NCBI GenBank assembly: GCA_004017275.1
Contig: SAKE01000042.1
Location: 1-32,245 of the forward strand
Source of the DNA: Mesorhizobium sp.
GTDB lineage: Bacteria > Pseudomonadota > Alphaproteobacteria > Rhizobiales > Rhizobiaceae
DNA length: 32,245 nt
Direction of reading: 5' to 3'
The stretch's first letter is position 1. Every line of letters starts with the position of its first letter. Positions 26,793 to 32,245 of the stretch are shown here, piece after piece. The notes beneath the pieces were generated by a model that was not told where the DNA came from, searched no databases, and saw only the letters and a program-made list of their open reading frames with translations. The translations under genes were made by a program, and so were the position numbers.

Positions 26793-26983
26793 GGACCCAG
26801 CAATCATGAAAGCGCGTTGGTGGCAATTCCAGATAAAGCAATCGCTTGCGCCAGAGTGCCAGCGGTAAAGAAATATCTTGCGCTGCCCCGACAAAATGCG
26901 CTCATGGTGCCATTCCTCCATGGGCACGTGGGCCGGGAGGGCACCTCTAACACGACCGATAGACCAAGGGAGGGCTCAACCCA

Positions 26984-28634
26984 ATGAGCAGGGTGGCGCG
27001 CGAAGATGCGAGTCCGGCTTCGTCGGCGACATTTGCGCCGCTCGAGAATGCGACCTTTCGTTCGATCTGGCTTGCCACACAGGTCGCCAGCCTTGGCTGG
27101 CTCATTCAAACCGTCGCCATCAGTTGGCTGATGGCGACCATTTCGACGTCGGACGTCATGGTCGCCTTGGTGCAGGCTTCGACCACACTGCCCGTATTCG
27201 TCCTGTCGATTATCGCCGGGGTCCTGGCTGACAACTACAGCCGCCGCAATCTCATGTTCGCCGGCTGGTTGCGCGATAGCATTGTCCTCGGCGATGCTGA
27301 CTGTTCTTGCGGCCGTGGGGATTTTCAATCCATGGATGGTTCTCGCATTCAGCTGTTTGGCCGGAGCGGGAGCCGCGTTCACCGATCCTGCCTGGCACGC
27401 GTCGGTGGGCGATATCTTGCGAAAACGCGAAGTCCCAGCCGCGGTCACGCTGATCTCGGTTGGATACAACGCCGTTCGAAGCGTCGGCCCGGCGCTCGGT
27501 GGCATCGTCGTTGCCTCCTTTGGACCTCTGACAGCTTTCGCTGTGGCGACGCTGACCTATGTAGCGCTGCTGTGGACCATAGGGCGCCGCAAATGGGATG
27601 TTCGCGCCTCACCTCTCCCGCGCGAGCCATTGACCACTGCTATTCATGACGGAGCGCGCTTCACGGCCCTGTCGGCGGAGATCAAGGCGGCAATCGCGCG
27701 TGGTGCGCTTTTTGGCCTGACCAGCATCTCCATACTCGCGCTCCTGCCTCTCGTTGCCCGCAATCAACTAGGGGGAGGACCAATCGTTTATGGTGTCCTG
27801 ATGGCCGGCTTCGGAACAGGCGCCTTGTGCGTCGGCATTTGCAACAATGTCTTGAGGCGGTCTCTGTCCCAGGAGCGGCTGACAACACTGGCATGCATTG
27901 CCTGTGCGGCGTGTTGTCTGTCTCTTGCTCTCACTTCCTCAGTGGTGGTGGCGGCTATTGCGCTGGCGCTCGGCGGCGCGGGCTGGGTCGTCACCTGGAC
28001 GGGGCTCGACGTGAGTGTCCAATTGGCAAGCCCAAGGTGGGTCGTCGGTCGCACGCTCTCGATCCACTATGCCCTTTCGTCTGGCGGTATCGCGGCCGGC
28101 AGTTGGCTGTGGGGCACGGTGGCCGAGAACTATTCGCTTACCTTAGCCCTCGAGGTTTCCGCTGTCGCGCTCGTAATGGTCGCGGCCACCGGGTTGCTGA
28201 TGCCTATCCGTCAATGGCAGGACTCTGATCAGGATCCTTTTGGCTTCGAAACGCCGCAGCTCGCTCTCGACCTGAAGCCGAGAAGCGGGCCGATCGTCGT
28301 TAAGATCGAGTACTCAATACCGGAGGCAAACGTCGAAGCTTTCCTGGACCGGATGCAGGAACGACGGCGCGTGCAAAGCCGCGTCGGTGCGCGGCACTGG
28401 AATCTCCAGCGCGATCTTCAGGATCCTTCGCTTTGGACAGAAACCTTTCGCGCGCCGACCTGGATGGACTATCTGCGCCTGAACCATCGCCTGACGACCG
28501 CGGACAAGGAGTTGGATCAACATCTGTTCGAATTGAACATGGGAATTGCGCCTCGTACCAAGCTTTCAATTGAGCGACCGACCGGGGCAACCCGCAAGCG
28601 GGATCAATCGACGCGATTTTTCTTCCGGCTGTGA
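26984..28634 (+). pseudogene. MFS_3-type transporter, paralogue of the gene at 4668, one-base frameshift
   Basis: The first frame (ATG 26984) encodes the N-terminus and TM1-TM2 (FRSIWLATQVASLGWLIQTV to NYSRRNLMFAG). The second frame, from about 27270 (CAIALSSAMLTVLAAVG), supplies everything after to 28634. Aligned by eye to the intact paralogue, four bases stand at 27266-27269 where three are expected: a +1 insertion. The C-terminal soluble domain is present (PRSGPIVVKIEYSIPEANVE, then AFLDRMQERRRV). As written, no full-length transporter could be made; a TTG start at 27282 would lack two helices. The DUF982 gene follows 41 bp later. It may be a true pseudogene or a sequence error. Confidence 0.85.
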
Positions 28635-28675
28635 TCGCAGGCTCTGGGTTGGTACGGCTTGGAGGGCGAGGCGAA

Positions 28676-28924
28676 ATGACCGGCTTAACAAAATTTGAGA
28701 GGCCAGTCGTGATTCAGATTGGTCGCCATCGCAAAGAACGTTTCGTGTTCGATGTCAATGATGCGGCCACCATCCTCCTGCGGGATTTTGGTCTCCAGAC
28801 GGAGAAGCGCAGGACAGCTATGGATGCCTGTCTGAAGGTACTACGAGGTGAGGCCTATCCACCCACCGCCCGCAGGGCCTTCGTCACGGCCGCGCGCGAA
28901 GCAAATATCCTACGCGGCGATTGA
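28676..28924 (+). CDS. DUF982 family protein (close paralogue of 21375-21623)
   Basis: An 82-residue DUF982 protein: FERPVVIQIGRHRKERFVFD, then VNDAATILLRDFGL, AAMDACLKVLRGE-like helix (TAMDACLKVLRGEAYPPTAR) and the ending AREANILRGD. GGAGGGCGAGG precedes the ATG. It starts 41 bp after the second MFS_3 gene and is likely co-transcribed with it. It shares most residues with the protein at 21375. Confidence 0.8.
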   Translation: MTGLTKFERPVVIQIGRHRKERFVFDVNDAATILLRDFGLQTEKRRTAMDACLKVLRGEAYPPTARRAFVTAAREANILRGD

Positions 28925-28975
28925 CGGGTCAAAAATCATATCGTTCATGAGTTCCTCTATCAGCTGAACGAGCGT

Positions 28976-29251
28976 TTAAGACGTCGCGCCCGCGTCGTCC
29001 GACGCTGACCGAAGCGGCGTGAAAATATGTAAAGAGCCGCTTTGGCAGTCAAGAATGCACCGGTCTGCGTCTTCGGCAACGCCCGCAAGTAGCGGAAAGT
29101 CTTCGCCCGAAATCAGTCCGATCTCCTGGGTGAACGCGCCGATCTTTTGAATCGCGCCCTTAAGCTTCGGTCCGACACAGCCGCGGTCGGCGAAGACGTG
29201 TCGCAGCCACGGCCCGCGTTCGAGAAAGTTCTTGAGGTATTCGTGCAGCAC
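28976..29251 (-). pseudogene. IS5-type transposase remnant
   Basis: The first third of this minus-strand frame encodes LRHVFADRGCVGPKLKGAIQ KIGAFTQEI. This is the stretch around the second catalytic Asp of IS5-family DDE transposases (FADxGYAGPKL). The rest of the frame no longer resembles a transposase, and the catalytic ends and inverted repeats are missing. It abuts the short phasin gene, so an old IS event may have removed that gene's 5' part. Confidence 0.6.
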
Positions 29252-29315
29252 GAGGTGCAGCCCACTCGCGCAAATTCATGTCAGCTTCATAAATCCGTTG
29301 CTGCGATTTCGTGAA

Positions 29316-29592
29316 ATGGCCAAGACCACCAGCAACGAGATGCTCCTGAAGACGATTGCGGCTCTGCAAGCCAATGCCGAAGCCGGCTTCACGCACCTCG
29401 AAGCTTTGGTTGCCGTGAAGTCGCCGTCCGAGTTCTTCGAACTGCAAAGCGCATTCCTGCGCAAACAGATCGAGAAGTCCGCTGAGCAGGCCAAGGCCAT
29501 CCAGGCATTGATGTTGAGAGCTAGCGAGGAACGTATCCAAGCCGATCAAGGATGCCTTTGAGAAGGCTTTGAAGGAACGCAAGGCCGCCTGA
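29316..29592 (+). pseudogene. Short phasin, apparent frameshift near the C-terminus
   Basis: Polyhydroxyalkanoate granule-associated protein, Phasin_2 type. The core is clear: LKTIAALQANAEAGFTHLEA, then VAVKSPSEFFELQSAFLRKQ and EKSAEQAKAIQALMLRASEE. The frame then stops at 29561, but another frame holds the expected ending KPIKDAFEKALKERKAA up to 29592, so one extra base lies at about 29531-29540. The start ATG at 29316 gives only about 91 residues; rhizobial phasins are usually longer, with an additional N-terminal helix. Loss of that part may be linked to the adjacent IS5 remnant. Phasins matter in bacteroid PHB storage. Confidence 0.72.
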
Positions 29593-30058
29593 TTCTTTAA
29601 GGCAACCCGAGACCGAAAGTCAGTACCTCGTCCACTGAGACACCTCGCGCCGGTCTTCTTCCATCTGGTCGGACGGCTTTGTCTGCCCGACCGCATCGCA
29701 GTGACGTCGTCCTCACGATTTTCGGCGCCTCTTGGCCTCTAGTTCCGGTGGGCATTAGTCGCGGTTCTCCTCGCTGTAGCGGACAAGCCGCGCGATTTGT
29801 TCATGCAATGAGATGGTGCGCGACCAGTCGGGGAATGCACCGCTTGTCGCCGTCTCGACAATCGCGCTGCGCACCGGTTTGGGGGGCTCCTACCAATGCA
29901 CGAAGGTCGCGGCGACCCCAGCCGCTTGGCGGTCGACGATGCGCGACAAGTCGCGTGCAAGTCGTGTTGGGGACGCTGACACCAAGGTACGTGCGCCTCA
30001 ATCGCGTCCACCCATTCACAAAACCGGCTCCGTGGAGTACGGGGAACGCAGAGAAATC
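29593..30058. other. Gap without a recognisable gene upstream of the que operon
   Basis: About 465 bases with open frames on both strands but no recognisable domain or good start. It should hold the promoter for queC; no confident -35/-10 pair was found. Confidence 0.4.
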
Positions 30059-30091
30059 TCCGGTCGCAGCCTTACCCGGTCAAAACAAGGA
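30059..30091 (+). promoter_or_regulatory. preQ1-I riboswitch (class I) upstream of queC
   Basis: The 33-nt leader has a CCGG/CCGG stem around GGTCGCAG and ACCC, followed by the A-rich tail CAAAACAAGGA. The blocks GGUCGCAG, ACCC and AAAACAAGG are the same as in the well-studied Thermoanaerobacter (Tte) preQ1 aptamer. The last bases AAGGA (30087-30091) are also the queC ribosome-binding site, 8 bases before the ATG, so ligand binding would hide it: translational control by preQ1 or preQ0. Confidence 0.85.
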
Positions 30092-30099
30092 CTCAAACC

Positions 30100-30798
30100 A
30101 TGAATGCCCTCGTCATCTGCTCCGGCGGATTGGATTCCGTTTCGCTCGCTCACAAGGTGGCGACCGAGCAGAAACTCATTGGCCTGCTTTCGTTCGATTA
30201 CGGCCAGAGGCACAAAAAGGAACTCGGCTTTGCCTCTATCTGCGCCAAACGGCTGGGTGTTCCGCACCAAATCGTCGATATCCGCGATGTCGGCCGGAAC
30301 CTGAGCGGCTCGGCGCTGACTGATAGTGTGGATGTGCCCGACGGGCACTATGCCGAAGACCCTATGAGGATCACGGTGGTGCCGAACAGGAACGCCATCA
30401 TGCTGGCTATCGCCTTCGGGGTTGCCGCCGCGCAGCAAGCCGATGCGGTGGCCACTGCCGTGCACGGCGGAGATCATTTCATCTATCTCGATTGCCGGCC
30501 CGCTTTTATCGACGCCTTTCAGACGATGCAGAACCACGCGCTCGCAGGTTACGCCGATATCCGCCTTTACGCCCCCTATGTGAATATGTCGAAGGCCGAC
30601 ATCGTTAGCGAGGGGGCAAAGTACGCCACACCGTTCGAGGCGACGTGGTCCTGCTACAAGGGCGGCGCACGTCATTGCGGTCGCTGCGGGACATGCATCG
30701 AACGGCGCGAAGCATTCGATCTAGCCGGCATTGCCGATCCGACAGACTATGAGGACGCGGACTTCTGGCTCCACGCTGTCCAGACAAGGAGCGCGTGA
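30100..30798 (+). CDS. queC: 7-cyano-7-deazaguanine (preQ0) synthase
   Basis: ATP-dependent conversion of 7-carboxy-7-deazaguanine to preQ0 in queuosine synthesis. The 232 residues show the PP-loop SGGLDS at 8-13, FDYGQRHKKEL, VVPNRNAIML, ATAVHGGDH, and the zinc-binding cysteines in SCYKGG then CGRCGTCIER. The start at 30100 sits directly behind the riboswitch-embedded ribosome-binding site. The stop overlaps queD (TGATG). The frame is clean. Confidence 0.95.
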   Translation: MNALVICSGGLDSVSLAHKVATEQKLIGLLSFDYGQRHKKELGFASICAKRLGVPHQIVDIRDVGRNLSGSALTDSVDVPDGHYAEDPMRITVVPNRNAIMLAIAFGVAAAQQADAVATAVHGGDHFIYLDCRPAFIDAFQTMQNHALAGYADIRLYAPYVNMSKADIVSEGAKYATPFEATWSCYKGGARHCGRCGTCIERREAFDLAGIADPTDYEDADFWLHAVQTRSA

Positions 30799-31154
30799 TG
30801 TTTCGCATTACCAAAGAGTTCCACTTCTCGGCCTCGCATCAGCTCACCTCCTTGCCATCCGATCATCAGTGCGCGCGTCTACACGGCCACAACTACATCG
30901 TCGTAGTGGAACTTTCAGGTGGAGAACTGGACGAACATGGCTTTGTGCGCGACTACCAAGACCTGGCGGCGCTCAAGCACTACATCGATGGGACGTTCGA
31001 CCATCGGCATCTTAACGACGTCCTGGGGCATGACCGTGTCACAGCGGAATGTCTGGCCAGGCACTTCTACGACTGGTGCAAGGTGCGGTTACCACAAACC
31101 TCCGCCGTGCGGGTGAGCGAGACGCCGAAAACCTGGGCGGAATACCGGCCATGA
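30798..31154 (+). CDS. queD: 6-carboxy-5,6,7,8-tetrahydropterin synthase
   Basis: Zinc enzyme of the PTPS/QueD family turning dihydroneopterin triphosphate into 6-carboxytetrahydropterin, the first committed step of preQ0 synthesis. The 118 residues carry zinc ligands His14, His29 and His31 (LHGHNY) and the catalytic Cys25 (HQCARLHGH). FDHRHLND and the ending VSETPKTWAEYRP are typical. AAGGAG precedes the ATG. The ends overlap queC (TGATG) and queE (ATGA). Confidence 0.95.
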   Translation: MFRITKEFHFSASHQLTSLPSDHQCARLHGHNYIVVVELSGGELDEHGFVRDYQDLAALKHYIDGTFDHRHLNDVLGHDRVTAECLARHFYDWCKVRLPQTSAVRVSETPKTWAEYRP

Positions 31155-31889
31155 CCTGCGCGTTGCAGCCCGGAATCCGCGTGAGCGAGATTTTTGGGCC
31201 GACCATTCAGGGCGAAGGAATGCTGATCGGCCTGCCGACGGTGTTCGTAAGAACGGGCGGGTGCGATTATCGCTGTTCCTGGTGCGACAGCCTGCATGCG
31301 GTGGACAGTCGCTTCCGCTATGATTGGGAGATGATGTCAACCGATGATGGTCTGGCAAAAGGTCATTTCGTTTTCCGGCGGTCAGCCCGTGATGGTGTCG
31401 CTGTCGGGCGGCAATCCGGCCATCCAGCCGCTTGGCCGGTTGATCGAGCGCGGGCATGGTGAGGGCTACCGCTTTGCGTTGGAAACCCAAGGCTCGGTGC
31501 CTAAGCAATGGTTCGCGGATCTCGACGTGCTGGTGCTCAGCCCCAAGCCGCCCTCAAGCGAAATGACGACAGATTGGGCCGTGTTCGACACCTGCGTCGA
31601 GGCTGCGCAGGATAAGCCGCGGATGGCGCTCAAGCTCGTCGTCTTCGACGATGATGACTATGCCTATGCCAAAGACGCGGCGGCGCGCTACCCGCAATTA
31701 CCCGTCTATCTGCAGCCCGGCAACCACACGCCGCCGCTTCCCGGTAACGAAGACGCGTTCATCGACATGGCCGGCGTGATGAAGCGAATGGAATGGCTGG
31801 TCGAAAAGGTGATCCGTGACAGGTGGTTCGAGGCGCGTGTACTGCCGCAGCTTCATGTTCTGCTCTGGGGGAACAAACGGGGCGTCTAG
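31151..31889 (+). pseudogene. queE: 7-carboxy-7-deazaguanine synthase (apparent one-base frameshift)
   Basis: Radical-SAM enzyme rearranging 6-carboxytetrahydropterin to 7-carboxy-7-deazaguanine. The first frame has IFGPTIQGEGMLIGLPTVFV and the cluster motif CDYRCSWCD (C-X3-C-X2-C), up to FRYDWEMMST. The rest (VWQKVISFSGGQPVMVSLSG, then GNPAIQPLGRLIERGHGEGY, FALETQGS and LSPKPPSS) is in the next frame, ending at 31889. One extra base lies at about 31343-31350 (accgatgatggtctgg). The repaired length is about 245 residues, normal. As written the enzyme would be truncated soon after the cluster, which would break the pathway unless another copy exists. Confidence 0.87.
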
Positions 31890-31908
31890 CCACGCGGAAG
31901 GATTGCCG

Positions 31909-32053
31909 ATGACGAGCAAGACAGACATCTAAAGCAATCTCACCCAATTGGGCGATAGCAACGTCGGTTCGGCAAGCCCGAAATGCCGTGCTGGAAAAGG
32001 TTTCGAATCCGCATGATGGTTCGCCTATCGTGGGCGCTTCGCCGCTCCTCTAG
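31909..32053 (+). pseudogene. queF: Remnant of queF (NADPH-dependent preQ0 reductase)
   Basis: Behind GGAAGGA the ATG at 31909 opens MTSKTDI, then an in-frame TAA (31930-31932), then SNLTQLGDSNVGSASP. A frame change follows near 31980 and AVLEKVSNPHDGSP appears. Together these match the N-terminus of QueF (TDxSxLxQLG ... AVLExVPNPH). After about 32030 similarity ends and a stop follows at 32051. Only about 45 of the expected ~150 residues survive, with a stop, a shift and a truncation. The position directly after queE is the normal rhizobial place for queF. Confidence 0.65.
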
Positions 32054-32134
32054 GGGTGACTTGTCCCCGACGCATGCGCGAGCTTTTCTGCCCGGTCTGA
32101 TTGGCCGCCGATCAGCGCCGCGGGCCAAATGCGC

Positions 32135-32162
32135 TTGACAAAATAGCGCCGGCCCGTTCAAT
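32135..32162 (+). promoter_or_regulatory. Promoter ahead of the TPP riboswitch
   Basis: A perfect -35 box TTGACA (32135-32140) is followed after 16 bases by TTCAAT (32157-32162), a fair -10. Transcription would start a few bases before the riboswitch. This is read from the sequence, not measured. Confidence 0.5.
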
Positions 32163-32169
32163 TCGGCGC

Positions 32170-32245
32170 ATTCACCAGGGGAGTCCCGGCAAGGGGCTGA
32201 GATACTGCTGGCTTTCGCGGCGCAGTGACCCGTTGAACCTGATCC
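32170..32245 (+). promoter_or_regulatory. TPP (thi-box) riboswitch, cut by the window end
   Basis: The core blocks of the thiamine-pyrophosphate aptamer are present in order: AGGGGAGTCC, GGGGCTGAGATA, a variable arm, and GACCCGTTGAACCTGATC at the very end of the window. It controls a thiamine gene lying to the right, most often thiC in rhizobia, by hiding the ribosome-binding site or terminating when TPP is bound. The 3' end and the gene itself are not in the window. Confidence 0.93.

Noticed and set aside
27266..27300. Programmed ribosomal frameshift in the second MFS gene
   Set aside because: There is no slippery heptamer with a following structure, and the intact paralogue has no such site. 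A simple insertion or sequence error explains it better.
1..32245. CRISPR arrays, tRNA/rRNA genes, nod boxes, integrase or attachment sites
   Set aside because: I looked for regularly spaced repeats, tRNA-like folds, the long nod-box consensus and recombinase motifs and saw none.

Overview
The window reads as a high-GC alphaproteobacterial accessory region. It most resembles the symbiosis island of a Mesorhizobium-type rhizobium. The signs are the nadABC / bioBFDAZ / panD vitamin cluster with the rhizobial bioZ gene, a MucR/Ros zinc-finger regulator, three DUF982 proteins (a family concentrated in rhizobia), a phasin, and scattered decayed transposase pieces. The assignment rests on gene content and remembered gene order, not on a database search. 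No tRNA, rRNA, integrase, CRISPR array, nod box or clear nif-type promoter was seen.

Layout. (1) Positions 1-4000, minus strand: a polyamine/iron-type ABC importer made of an ATPase, a Tat-type binding protein and a permease with both membrane modules fused in one chain (cut by the window edge), behind a promoter region rich in repeats. (2) 4668-6323: an MFS_3-type exporter, followed by a remnant of panB. (3) 6847-16885, plus strand: an NrtR-type regulator (frameshifted), a 21-bp operator-like palindrome, then nadA-nadB-nadC, bioB-bioF-bioD-bioA-bioZ and panD, with most junctions overlapping by a few bases. This looks like one long NAD/biotin/beta-alanine supply unit. (4) 17.0-24.6 kb: small hypothetical genes, an isolated terminator, mucR, a cold-shock protein, a decayed succinate-semialdehyde dehydrogenase gene, two DUF982 genes, an IS66 remnant and a membrane GGDEF-EAL gene. 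(5) 24.6-29.6 kb: a largely empty stretch with a 20-bp perfect palindrome, a hypothetical gene, a DUF309 gene, a second frameshifted MFS_3 gene followed by a third DUF982 gene, an IS5-type transposase remnant and a short phasin gene. (6) 30.06-32.05 kb: a preQ1-I riboswitch, queC-queD-queE and a wrecked start of queF. (7) The right edge holds a promoter and a TPP riboswitch cut by the window end, presumably for a thiamine gene such as thiC.

How it fits together. NAD, biotin, beta-alanine/pantothenate, queuosine precursor and (just outside) thiamine functions are grouped. Three likely cofactor-sensing switches control them: NrtR with its palindrome, the preQ1 riboswitch and the TPP riboswitch. 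This fits a cofactor-supply island acquired with symbiotic functions.

The main oddity is the number of apparent single-base frameshifts. They affect nrtR, nadB, bioB, gabD, the GGDEF-EAL gene, the second MFS gene, phasin and queE, plus a stop and a frameshift in the queF remnant. Neighbouring genes (nadA, nadC, bioFDAZ, queC, queD, mucR, the ABC genes) are clean. Either this island copy is decaying because other copies exist in the genome, or the assembly carries small indel errors. The sequence alone cannot decide. Frameshifted genes are listed over their full reconstructed span as pseudogenes; several could be intact in the real genome.
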